NCBI GenBank assembly: GCA_023336875.1
Contig: JAMBLH010000030.1
Coordinates: forward strand, 1-7,757
DNA length: 7,757 nt
Source: Actinomycetes bacterium
GTDB lineage: Bacteria; Actinomycetota; Acidimicrobiia; Spongiisociales; UBA5794
Direction of reading: 5' to 3'
In this document: piece after piece, positions 1 through 5,594 of the stretch
Position numbering within the stretch: position 1 is the stretch's first letter
Layout: every line of letters begins with the position of its first letter
The notes under the pieces: model-generated
Told to the model about the DNA's origin: nothing
Database searches by the model: none
What the model saw: the letters and a program-made list of their open reading frames with translations, nothing else
Position numbers and translations under genes: made by a program

Positions 1-24
1 GACGACGACGACGACGACGACGAC
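1..24 (+). repeat. (GAC)8 trinucleotide run
   Basis: Eight perfect tandem GAC triplets lie at the left edge and may extend beyond it. In the inferred reading frame each encodes Asp. Such a run is prone to length change by replication slippage in whole codons, so the acidic tail may vary in length between strains without a frameshift. Confidence 0.85.
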
Positions 25-72
25 GATCATGATCGGGACGACGATCGTGACGAGGATGAGGACGACGACTGA
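1..72 (+). CDS. C-terminal end of an Asp-rich protein (5' truncated)
   Basis: Only the last 23 codons and the stop are present. They read as nine Asp, then His, and then a mixture of Asp with Arg and Glu, ending in three Asp before TGA at 70-72. That the frame is coding is inferred from its stop overlapping the next ATG by one base (TGATG), the same close coupling seen at every later junction of this operon, and from the acidic pattern continuing through GAT, CGG, CGT and GAG codons rather than pure GAC. The body of the protein is outside the window, so its family cannot be named. Given the neighbours (ApbE and a heme membrane protein) it could be the flavin-carrying or another surface component, but that is a guess. 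The acidic tail might bind cations. Confidence 0.6.
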   Translation, partial: DDDDDDDDDHDRDDDRDEDEDDD

Positions 73-434
73 TGCGTTGGATCTCGACGATCGGCGGAGT
101 AATCGCGACAGGAGCCGCCCTACTCGTTCTTGTGTCTCTGCCATCAGAATCGGTTCCGGCAGAGTCGGCAAGCGCTGAGACGGTGGAGCCACCCATCGCT
201 GTCCTGGCTGAGGTTGAGCAAATCGGCGAGCCCATTAACGGCGAGCAGCTTCCAGAGCCAGACCTTGATGTGGCCGGGCTGGGAAGAGGCATTGCAAACG
301 TGCTGGCGGACAGTGGATACACCCAATTCGTAGGTTCCGGTGAACTCATGGAGAAGCTTCCCGACGACGTCGTTCAGGTTCTCATGAACGAGGAAGCCGT
401 GCTTGTAATCCCCTCACAAGAGGAGACCGAGTAA
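72..434 (+). CDS. small N-terminally membrane-anchored protein, unknown function (120 aa)
   Basis: Function is not recognised. Residues about 5-23 form one hydrophobic helix after a short Met-Arg-Trp start, acting as an uncleaved anchor or a signal peptide. A Ser/Glu/Pro/Ala-rich stretch follows (about 24-64), then a small folded-looking part (about 66-114) with a Gly-rich segment (AGLGRGIANVLADSGY) and a C-terminal segment of the pattern LPDDVVQVLMNEEAVLVIP. The protein is strongly acidic, has no Cys or His, and shows no flavin-attachment Ser/Thr-Gly-Ala-Thr motif. Its ATG overlaps the preceding TGA by one base, with GAGG 10 nt upstream (58-61). Its TAA overlaps the next ATG by one base. Being between an Asp-rich protein and ApbE/ferric-reductase genes, it is probably an extracytoplasmic accessory of that redox system; this is inference from position only. 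Confidence 0.8.
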   Translation: MRWISTIGGVIATGAALLVLVSLPSESVPAESASAETVEPPIAVLAEVEQIGEPINGEQLPEPDLDVAGLGRGIANVLADSGYTQFVGSGELMEKLPDDVVQVLMNEEAVLVIPSQEETE

Positions 435-799
435 TGGCACCGCAGCGTCTTCCTTTGACGCGTGTCGCAGGCATTGCTGCATGGACGGCGGCCTCTGTCA
501 CATGGGGTACCGCAGCCGTCGCAGTCACTAACGTTGCTCCCCCGCCAGAGATTCCTGCTGGGAGTACCGAGCCCGAAGCCGAGCTCGTCGTCGAAGCCGA
601 TGTGCAGGAGGTCCTGGCGCCGATTCCAGCGATGCCGGAGTCAGGTCTCGTGGTTCTGCGCTACACACCGAGCGAGAAGCCAGAAGCCAGGGTTGTGGTC
701 CGACAGGTTGTCGTTTCGTCACCATCACCGGGTGGCTCATCGACGCCAGCCAAGGCACCAACGAAGGCGCCGGCGAAGGTGAAGAGCTCCGGATCGTGA
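434..799 (+). CDS. small membrane-anchored protein with Lys/Pro/Ala-rich tail, unknown function (121 aa)
   Basis: Function is not recognised. A short basic N-terminus (residues 1-10, two Arg) precedes a hydrophobic helix at about 11-33, then a Pro/Glu-rich linker (about 35-70). A probable beta-strand section follows (VVLRYTP at 73-79 and VVVRQVVV at 87-94), and the C-terminus is low-complexity and basic, with AKAPTKAPAKVK followed by SSGS. The acidic 120-aa neighbour and this basic tail might interact electrostatically, but that is speculative. The start is well supported: AGGAG at 421-425 lies 8 nt upstream of the ATG, which overlaps the previous stop (TAATG). The stop overlaps the apbE GTG by three bases (GTGA). 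Like its partner, it is probably an anchored accessory of the downstream flavin-transfer/heme proteins. Confidence 0.8.
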   Translation: MAPQRLPLTRVAGIAAWTAASVTWGTAAVAVTNVAPPPEIPAGSTEPEAELVVEADVQEVLAPIPAMPESGLVVLRYTPSEKPEARVVVRQVVVSSPSPGGSSTPAKAPTKAPAKVKSSGS

Positions 800-1638
800 T
801 CGCGGCGAACTTCCGAGCGATGGGAACCACCGTGGTGATTCACGCCAACGACGAACGTGACGTCAGTGAGGCGCGGTCTATGTTCGAGGAGTCGGAGCAA
901 CGCTTCAGCAGGTTCCTCCCAACGAGTGAACTATCTCGGCTGAACAACGCTGGCGAAGGTGGCACAATGATCTCTGAAGATATGCGCCAGGTCTTGACGG
1001 CGGCGCAGAATCTGGGAATCAGGACCCAGCATCTTGTCGAAGTGGGTGTCGGCGCTGCCGTTCAGGAATGGGGTTACGACGCGACATTTCGGGACATAAA
1101 AAGCGTGTGCGACCGATCGACTCGTCGCTCAGACACCACCTGGGACCTCGACGGCGACATGGTCCGTCTCGCAAAAGGCACGAAACTTGACCTCGGCGGA
1201 ATCGTGAAGGGGTGGACATGCGATCGTGTCGTCGAAGCGGGCTTCGCCATCGTTGCATCAGCAGGAGGGGACGTTCGTTCCACCGACCCATCTCTCGTCG
1301 TCGAGATTGTCGACGATAAAGACGACACAGCCGCTGAGGTTGTTCTCGGGATCGGCGCCCTTGCGACCAGCTCGCGATCGAAGAGGCGCTGGCTGGTGGA
1401 AGGAAGAGAGGCGCATCACATCATCGACCCTCGCACCATGAACCCTGCCATCACACCGGTGGTATCCGCCTCGGTGATTGCTGAGACTGCGACAGAGGCT
1501 GAAGCAGGTGCAAAGGCAGTGCTGATTCTCGGCGTTGACGGTCTGAAGTGGGCGGATGCGCAGACGTGGATACATCGTGCCATCGTCGTATGGCACGACG
1601 GCAACGTATATGGAAACACGCTCGGGGTGGCGTCATGA
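796..1638 (+). CDS. apbE: FAD:protein FMN transferase (ApbE family)
   Basis: ApbE enzymes transfer the FMN half of FAD onto a Ser/Thr of acceptor proteins, flavinylating redox subunits such as NqrC, RnfG and FMN-binding-domain proteins. The family signatures are in order: FRAMGTT (6-12), FSRFLPTSELSRLN (37-50), LDLGGIVKGWTCDRV (131-145), SAGGDV (155-160), LATSS (189-193) and HHIIDPRTMNPA (207-218). At 280 aa it is shorter than Gram-negative ApbE lipoproteins and has no signal peptide or lipobox. The C-terminal metal-site motif, often AD.LATA, reads TEAEAGAKAVLILG (233-246): Asp is Glu and Thr is Lys. I recall similar variants in actinobacterial homologues, so this is probably a lineage form rather than decay. 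The GTG start overlaps the preceding TGA; an internal ATG at 820 (Met9) is possible but would cut into the first motif. The acceptor protein is not visible in the window. Confidence 0.93.
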   Translation: MIAANFRAMGTTVVIHANDERDVSEARSMFEESEQRFSRFLPTSELSRLNNAGEGGTMISEDMRQVLTAAQNLGIRTQHLVEVGVGAAVQEWGYDATFRDIKSVCDRSTRRSDTTWDLDGDMVRLAKGTKLDLGGIVKGWTCDRVVEAGFAIVASAGGDVRSTDPSLVVEIVDDKDDTAAEVVLGIGALATSSRSKRRWLVEGREAHHIIDPRTMNPAITPVVSASVIAETATEAEAGAKAVLILGVDGLKWADAQTWIHRAIVVWHDGNVYGNTLGVAS

Positions 1639-2195
1639 ATGTCACCTGGTTCATCATTCGGGGATCAGGCATTGTTGCGTTCACCCTCTTGAGCGCATCG
1701 CTCTTGTGGGGGCTCATGGTTTCGACCAAAGTCTTTGGCAGAGCAATCAAGGCAAAGGGCCTCCAGTGGCTCCACGAGTCTCTTGGCCTGGCAGCGGTAC
1801 TCGCGACGATCATCCACATTGTCTCCCTCTCCATGGACGAGTTCATCGACTTCAGTTGGGCCGATATCCTCATCCCAGGATTCACAGAGTGGCGACCACT
1901 CGCTGCTGCGCTTGGTGGCGTTGCGTTCTGGTCACTACTCGTTGTTGCGTTGAGCTTCTACGTCAAGAAGTGGATTGGTCAGAACGTATGGAGATCGATT
2001 CACTACCTGTCGTTTGGGACTTTCGTCGCTGCACTGCTCCATGGAATCTTCTCGGGTACGGACACCGGTAATCCGTGGGTCGCAGCCCTGTACCTCGGAT
2101 CAACACTCCTCGTGGTGATGTTGACAGCGATTCGCATCATCTCCTCAAGAGAACCCAAGCGACGCCCCTCCCAAACCCGCACCACGGCGTCCTAG
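1635..2195 (+). CDS. ferric-reductase-like transmembrane heme b protein
   Basis: This 186-aa integral membrane protein has about five helices (roughly 5-28, 45-66, 93-112, 120-140, 148-170). Four histidines form two pairs: H47 and H61 in helix 2, and H123 and H136 in helix 4. The 13-14 residue spacing within each pair is the geometry that holds two stacked b hemes in the ferric reductase / NADPH oxidase / MsrQ superfamily. No NAD(P)H- or FAD-binding domain is present, so electrons must come from or go to partners. Start: an ATG at 1635 overlaps the apbE stop (ATGA) and matches the natural N-terminus; a longer in-frame ATG at 1548 lies inside apbE and is not used. The probable role, with ApbE, is to move electrons across the membrane to a flavinylated extracytoplasmic protein; the real acceptor (iron, other metal, quinone or protein) is unknown. 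The C-terminus is a basic cytoplasmic tail, and its stop overlaps the convergent hpf stop. Confidence 0.87.
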   Translation: MNVTWFIIRGSGIVAFTLLSASLLWGLMVSTKVFGRAIKAKGLQWLHESLGLAAVLATIIHIVSLSMDEFIDFSWADILIPGFTEWRPLAAALGGVAFWSLLVVALSFYVKKWIGQNVWRSIHYLSFGTFVAALLHGIFSGTDTGNPWVAALYLGSTLLVVMLTAIRIISSREPKRRPSQTRTTAS

Positions 2196-2512
2196 TGGCG
2201 GTTGTGGTCCCGTTTGGAGATCGACTTCTCATGCACCCTGCGGATCTGGGACTCAAGTTTTGAATGGGTCTTGTCGATTGCCGTGATGGCCTTCCAGTCG
2301 GTGTCGGAAGCATCGAATCGCTGGCCCGGGCCCCACACCTCGGCACGGATCCGAGTCTGTTCGTTCGGGCCGCCCTCCCATGACACGGTCACGTGACCTC
2401 GGTCGAGTGTGTCCATGTACTCGTCAAGGCCAGCGATCTTGTCCTGGATCCGTTGCTTCAGATCATCGCTCAGGTCGTAGTGCTCGGTGTCGATTTCCAT
2501 GTTCTTGATCAT
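2192..2512 (-). CDS. hpf: ribosome hibernation-promoting factor family protein (HPF/RaiA, short form)
   Basis: This 106-aa protein of the sigma-54-modulation/HPF/RaiA family would bind the 30S decoding channel and inactivate ribosomes in stress or stationary phase. The visible features fit the beta-alpha-beta-beta-beta-alpha fold: LSDDLKQRIQDKIAGLDEYM (14-33, helix 1), strands at VTVSWEG (41-47) and TRIRAEVWGPG (53-63), and the hallmark helix WKAITAIDKTHSKLESQIRR (73-92), followed by a basic, His-rich tail. It lacks the C-terminal dimerisation domain of the long HPF that many actinobacteria carry, so by family logic it would resemble RaiA or short HPF; another long HPF may exist elsewhere. 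GAGG 7 nt upstream supports the ATG at 2512. Its TAG shares bases with the TAG of the convergent ferric-reductase gene. It lies 130 bp downstream of the channel gene on the same strand. Confidence 0.87.
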   Translation of the reverse strand: MIKNMEIDTEHYDLSDDLKQRIQDKIAGLDEYMDTLDRGHVTVSWEGGPNEQTRIRAEVWGPGQRFDASDTDWKAITAIDKTHSKLESQIRRVHEKSISKRDHNRH

Positions 2513-2530
2513 TTCATCACCTCGGCCGGC

Positions 2531-2558
2531 AGATTACCCCTGGGCCATGTCCTTCCAA
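2531..2558 (-). promoter_or_regulatory. possible hpf promoter (TTGGAA-16-TAATCT)
   Basis: On the minus strand TTGGAA (2553-2558) is followed after 16 nt by TAATCT (2531-2536), a weak -35/-10 pair of the TAnnnT type. Transcription would begin about 10 nt before the GAGG of hpf. The hexamers match consensus only partly, so this is a candidate only; hpf might instead be read from the channel gene. Confidence 0.3.
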
Positions 2559-2642
2559 ATCCCCGCTGATGCGAGGAAGCTCCGTACGCCCCGGAATCGT
2601 CACACTGATCAAGCATCGAAGCGTCACTGCGTGGTCACGTGT

Positions 2643-3011
2643 TCAAGCCGAACCGTCACCCTGGGAGTCGGACACCACCTTTTTCGCCCGTCTCACCACA
2701 ACACCGTGATACTTCAGTCGTTCGTTGAGGAACGTGCCAAGGATGGCGATCGAGGAGAAGATGTAAACAACGGTGAACAGCTTCGATACATCGGTTGAGG
2801 GCGTAAGGTCTCCGAACCCGACGGTTGATCCGGTGACGGCGCTGAAGTAGAACGAATCGACCCAGCTCCAGTCCTCCAGATAGTGGTATACCACCGTTCC
2901 CAGTATCAGGATGCCCACCGCTGCGCCAGCCAGAACGGGATAGATACGATTCTCGACGGCGATCCGTCGCTTCGCTCGGCTCCGCTGGAGTGTGGTGTCC
3001 GAAGTGCTCAT
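2643..3011 (-). CDS. two-TM potassium channel family protein (Ion_trans_2)
   Basis: This 122-aa protein has a basic N-terminus, helix 1 at about 24-45, a pore loop at about 50-70 with the selectivity filter TVGFGD (63-68), and helix 2 at about 78-96, followed by a short cytoplasmic tail of about 26 residues. The filter is the K+ signature with Phe for Tyr, a change found in natural K+ channels. Four subunits would form one pore in the cytoplasmic membrane. There is no RCK/TrkA-N or cyclic-nucleotide domain, so any ligand gating must come from elsewhere; short Ion_trans_2 proteins of this kind are common in bacteria. The start at 3011 has no good Shine-Dalgarno but is preceded by a -10-like TAGAGT, consistent with a leaderless message. 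It lies 52 bp downstream of the hydrolase gene on the same strand; a functional link is not evident. Confidence 0.88.
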   Translation of the reverse strand: MSTSDTTLQRSRAKRRIAVENRIYPVLAGAAVGILILGTVVYHYLEDWSWVDSFYFSAVTGSTVGFGDLTPSTDVSKLFTVVYIFSSIAILGTFLNERLKYHGVVVRRAKKVVSDSQGDGSA

Positions 3012-3018
3012 CGCGTAA

Positions 3019-3024
3019 ACTCTA
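3019..3024 (-). promoter_or_regulatory. candidate -10 box of a leaderless channel gene
   Basis: TAGAGT (TAnnnT) lies 7 nt before the ATG of the channel gene on the minus strand, the distance that puts the transcription start on the ATG itself. No purine-rich ribosome site is placed properly upstream. No convincing -35 hexamer is seen 16-18 nt further up. Confidence 0.4.
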
Positions 3025-3063
3025 CCAACCGACCTCGATCAATTCGATCCAGTGTGTCGACCC

Positions 3064-5070
3064 TCACTGGTAGTCGGCAGGAGCATCTCCTGGCGTGATG
3101 CTGATCGCGGCATCCTCTGGATCGATTTGTCTCCCGTAGCGCACCAGCGGAGGACGCTTGGTCCGTTTGAGCGTCTCGCCGTCGCTGTCTGCTTCGTGGA
3201 CCGCGTTCTTGATCCGCTCACCGCGCTCAAGTTCGAGCCTTACGAGAGTCTCGTGTACCGCTTTGTCCTGCTCCTCAGTTGTAGAGGGCAGGTGGAAGGC
3301 GGCCTGTACGAACTGCTGGGTGTCGCCCCTGTAGTCGTGGCCAAAGGAGTGGAACTTGCCAGGAACCGTGCGCATGGCGTTCATTGCATCAACCATGATC
3401 TGGACGAAGGTGATCAGTGGCACCCAGTCCATGCCTTCGGGAACATTGCGTCCCCGAGCTTCGCCTGTGAGCCACGGTGGCCGCTTGACGGCCCATCGGA
3501 ACGACATCTGGGCGATGGGGTCGTTGTCGTGGTCGACCACAACAGCACGCAGTTTGTGTCGCTCCTCCTCCGTGAGGGCCATGTACTCATCGAAGTTGTC
3601 GAAGGCCTCAACCGTGCCCTCTGGCACAAGGTCTGTGGACCCCTGACGCATCCCCGTCTTGGACCACTTCGCGAGGCCCACGAGTCCGAACCACAGCGCA
3701 TGGTCAATGCCGTAGTGGTCGAACCCCTCGATGCCCTGATGCATAAGTACGTCGGACGACGACCAGGAACCAAGACTCTCTCCGAACACGAAGACCCTTG
3801 GGCGCTTGTCCTCTGGCATGCCCAGAAGCCGGTTTCTCACGCCCCACAACACTCCTCTGAACTGTGCAGCGCCCAGATGCACCTTCTGCACCTCAAGGAA
3901 CGAAGGACCGCGGGAGTACTGGACACAGGCACTTGCCACGTCGCCCCGTGTCAGCAGCTCCATCGATTCGATCATCGTCTGATCAACCCAACCTGTGCCC
4001 GTCGGCGAAACAAGCAAGAGGTACTTTCTATCGAACGCGCCAAGGCGCTCAAGCTCGTCGAGCATCATCTCTGAGCGCCCCGATGGATAGAGAGGCTCGC
4101 TATTGACGCCTACGAATGCGCGGATCGGATGCGCAATAGCTGGCTCGCCGAGTGTTGACTCTATGTCGTCTGGAGTGACGACATCCGTGACGAACCTCCG
4201 TCCCTGAAGTCCCAGCTCGTCAAAGGGCGACTTGCTCTTCGTTCCGCCTGAGACATATGGGTTGTCGGGAACCTTTGAGTAGGCGGGCTCCATCTCCTCG
4301 TTCTTGCGGGCAATGAAGGAGACCCCTGAAAGATACAGCGCATAGCTTCCTGCGGCCCAGATCGTTGCGTTGACGACCTTGGCGACGGTTGCGTGAGCAG
4401 GATCATCTCCAAAGAACCAGATGAAGCCACTGCGAGAAGCCACGAAGCTCCTGCCGATGCCGTTTCCAAGCATCGTGACGCCGAAACCGATCGCAAGAGA
4501 CGGGCCGAGTGCTGCACGCTTCTCGTCCTCTGTCCACGGCTTGATGACCGCTTCACGTTGGGCGATCAGTTCCTTCGAGTGGTACAGCGCACCTGCAATC
4601 GCAGCGGCACCCAGGATGATGGGCCGAACGTTCGACTTGGGCGGAAGCTTCTTCTGCAGCTCAAGGACGGATTCATTGATCGCGCCTCCAACGGCGCCGA
4701 CGGCGAGCAGCCGACCTGCGCTACGAACCGAAGCCTTGGTAGTCGTCTCATCGTCGGCTTCGGGGATACGGCTGATCGCAAGCCCGGCCGCGGTGACGAC
4801 CGCCCTCGCGCCTACGCGGACAAAGTAAGGCGAGGAGCGAGGAACAGCACGATTGATCGCACCGTTGACGCCCAGGCCCACCAACTCTGCCGCAAGCACG
4901 GAGAACGCGGTGGCGAAACCCTGGTTGATCGATGGCCTCGGCATGAGCGACGGGGCGTAGGACGCAAATATCGCGCGGGTCTTGAGAGGCCCAGCAGGTC
5001 CACCCAGCAGCGGGTTGAACCGATCCGTGACCTTCAGAACGACGTTCGAGACGGTGTCATACCGCGACAT
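3064..5070 (-). CDS. membrane-anchored alpha/beta-hydrolase (actinobacterial Abhydrolase_9 type)
   Basis: This 668-aa protein resembles the actinobacterial alpha/beta-hydrolases with an N-terminal membrane domain (Abhydrolase_9_N plus Abhydrolase_9, as in mycobacterial Rv1069c). The N-terminal half has the family mark SYAPSLMPRP (37-46) and several moderately hydrophobic helices (about 50-71, 85-100, 118-131, 148-163, 187-205, 229-252). The catalytic half includes SPTGTGW (355-361), the nucleophile elbow GESLGS (430-435, probable nucleophile Ser432), an Asp-rich strand end VDHDNDP (D513, D515, D517 as acid candidates) and HDYRGD (H578 as candidate base). The tail beyond about 610 is charged and probably cytoplasmic. 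The natural substrate is unknown; an ester or lipid near the membrane is a reasonable guess. The start at 5070 has GGAG 5 nt upstream. It is the first gene of a same-strand row with the channel and hpf, and divergent from the 95-aa membrane protein. Confidence 0.9.
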   Translation of the reverse strand: MSRYDTVSNVVLKVTDRFNPLLGGPAGPLKTRAIFASYAPSLMPRPSINQGFATAFSVLAAELVGLGVNGAINRAVPRSSPYFVRVGARAVVTAAGLAISRIPEADDETTTKASVRSAGRLLAVGAVGGAINESVLELQKKLPPKSNVRPIILGAAAIAGALYHSKELIAQREAVIKPWTEDEKRAALGPSLAIGFGVTMLGNGIGRSFVASRSGFIWFFGDDPAHATVAKVVNATIWAAGSYALYLSGVSFIARKNEEMEPAYSKVPDNPYVSGGTKSKSPFDELGLQGRRFVTDVVTPDDIESTLGEPAIAHPIRAFVGVNSEPLYPSGRSEMMLDELERLGAFDRKYLLLVSPTGTGWVDQTMIESMELLTRGDVASACVQYSRGPSFLEVQKVHLGAAQFRGVLWGVRNRLLGMPEDKRPRVFVFGESLGSWSSSDVLMHQGIEGFDHYGIDHALWFGLVGLAKWSKTGMRQGSTDLVPEGTVEAFDNFDEYMALTEEERHKLRAVVVDHDNDPIAQMSFRWAVKRPPWLTGEARGRNVPEGMDWVPLITFVQIMVDAMNAMRTVPGKFHSFGHDYRGDTQQFVQAAFHLPSTTEEQDKAVHETLVRLELERGERIKNAVHEADSDGETLKRTKRPPLVRYGRQIDPEDAAISITPGDAPADYQ

Positions 5071-5113
5071 ATGGGCTCCATTTCCGTGCCATCAATAGCG
5101 GGCTGTACCTCAG

Positions 5114-5119
5114 ATTGTA
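5114..5119 (-). promoter_or_regulatory. candidate -10 box for the hydrolase gene
   Basis: TACAAT on the minus strand matches the -10 consensus at five of six bases and lies 43 nt before the hydrolase ATG, leaving a leader of roughly 35 nt that contains its GGAG. No recognisable -35 is seen at the right distance, so an activator or another sigma factor may be needed if it is real. Confidence 0.35.
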
Positions 5120-5147
5120 TCCAGGATGAGCGCATTAGGTGGCGACA

Positions 5148-5202
5148 GATTCGGCACGAACTGGCATGATTCGGCGCGGCGGACAGGCAAGTTTCGGCAC
5201 GA
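5148..5202 (+). repeat. three TTCGGCRCG repeats between divergent genes
   Basis: The 9-mer TTCGGCACG occurs at 5150-5158 and 5193-5201, with TTCGGCGCG at 5170-5178. Starts are 20 and 23 bp apart, close to two helical turns. The similarity extends in part beyond the core: GAT before copies 1 and 2, GA after copies 1 and 3, and TGGCA/AGGCA 9-10 bases after copies 1 and 2. The cluster sits upstream of the candidate promoters on both sides, so an operator for a shared regulator is possible. No regulator is identified, and a chance or remnant origin is not excluded. Confidence 0.5.
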
Positions 5203-5215
5203 TTTGAAGGGTGAG

Positions 5216-5245
5216 TTGGAAGACCTTGTGTGGAACCGATAAGGT
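5216..5245 (+). promoter_or_regulatory. candidate promoter of the 95-aa membrane protein
   Basis: TTGGAA (5216-5221) is followed by an 18-nt spacer and TAAGGT (5240-5245), a TAnnnT-type -10. Transcription would start about 15 nt before the AGGAGG. Four of six -35 bases and three of six -10 bases match the consensus, so this is only suggestive. Confidence 0.4.
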
Positions 5246-5265
5246 GGAGGGGCTAGTGGAGCTAT

Positions 5266-5271
5266 AGGAGG
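5266..5271 (+). promoter_or_regulatory. ribosome binding site AGGAGG
   Basis: A perfect AGGAGG lies 10 nt upstream of the ATG at 5282. It is the strongest Shine-Dalgarno in the window and fixes the start of the 95-aa gene; no other in-frame start fits it. Confidence 0.8.
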
Positions 5272-5281
5272 TTCGGAATAT

Positions 5282-5569
5282 ATGTGTTGTTTCTTTTCAT
5301 CGTTGGTACTGATCGGGCCCAGGTTCGCCATCTTGATTTGGTGGCTGTATGACCCAGAGCGGTGGCAATCAGCTTTCAACAACTTTATCTGGGCGTTCAT
5401 CGGCCTTATCTTTGCGCCGTGGACAACGATGATGTACGTAGCCGTCGCTCCGAACGGAATCGTTGGGTTTGACTGGATCTGGATCGCGCTCGGTGTCTTC
5501 GCTGACTTCGCCTCCTACGCAGGCAGCGCCTATGGCAACCAGGATGAACTGATGGTGGACGCCGCCTGA
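5282..5569 (+). CDS. small three-helix membrane protein, uncharacterised (95 aa)
   Basis: No function is known to me. The sequence has three hydrophobic segments (about 5-23, 34-56, 62-80). Notable conserved-looking positions are GPRFAILIWWLYDPERW (12-28), the Pro-Trp in IFAPWTTMMYVAV (43-55) and GFDWIWIALGVFADFASYAG (62-81); many are Trp, Pro, Arg and Asp, which suggests constraint. I have an impression of having seen this layout in small actinobacterial membrane proteins, but cannot name a family. Two Cys (2, 3) lie at the extreme N-terminus and are not part of a lipobox. The C-terminus is short and acidic. It has its own candidate promoter, AGGAGG and terminator, so it appears monocistronic. 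It is divergent from the hydrolase gene and may share its regulatory region. Confidence 0.85.
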   Translation: MCCFFSSLVLIGPRFAILIWWLYDPERWQSAFNNFIWAFIGLIFAPWTTMMYVAVAPNGIVGFDWIWIALGVFADFASYAGSAYGNQDELMVDAA

Positions 5570-5594
5570 GGCAAACCCCACTCAGTCCGAGATT

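Noticed and set aside
1548..1634. N-terminal extension of the ferric-reductase-like protein
   Set aside because: The extra 29 residues overlap apbE in another frame and are not membrane-like. The ATG at 1635 with the ATGA overlap fits the operon pattern.
3052..4074. Long open frame on + of 340 codons
   Set aside because: It lies entirely antisense to the well-supported hydrolase, has no family motif and no ribosome site, and its composition looks like a high-GC antisense shadow.
4393..5169. Open frame on + of 258 codons opposite the hydrolase N-terminus
   Set aside because: It is antisense to the hydrolase, Arg-rich and lacking motifs, and it runs through the divergent intergenic repeats. 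Judged a shadow.
5148..5202. Three short repeats as a CRISPR array or IS end
   Set aside because: Units are only 9 bp with imperfect flanks and 11-14 bp spacers, and no cas or transposase gene is present.
5110..5400. Open frame on - of 96 codons across the divergent region
   Set aside because: It overlaps the promoter, the AGGAGG and the start of the 95-aa gene on the opposite strand, and has no motif or ribosome site.
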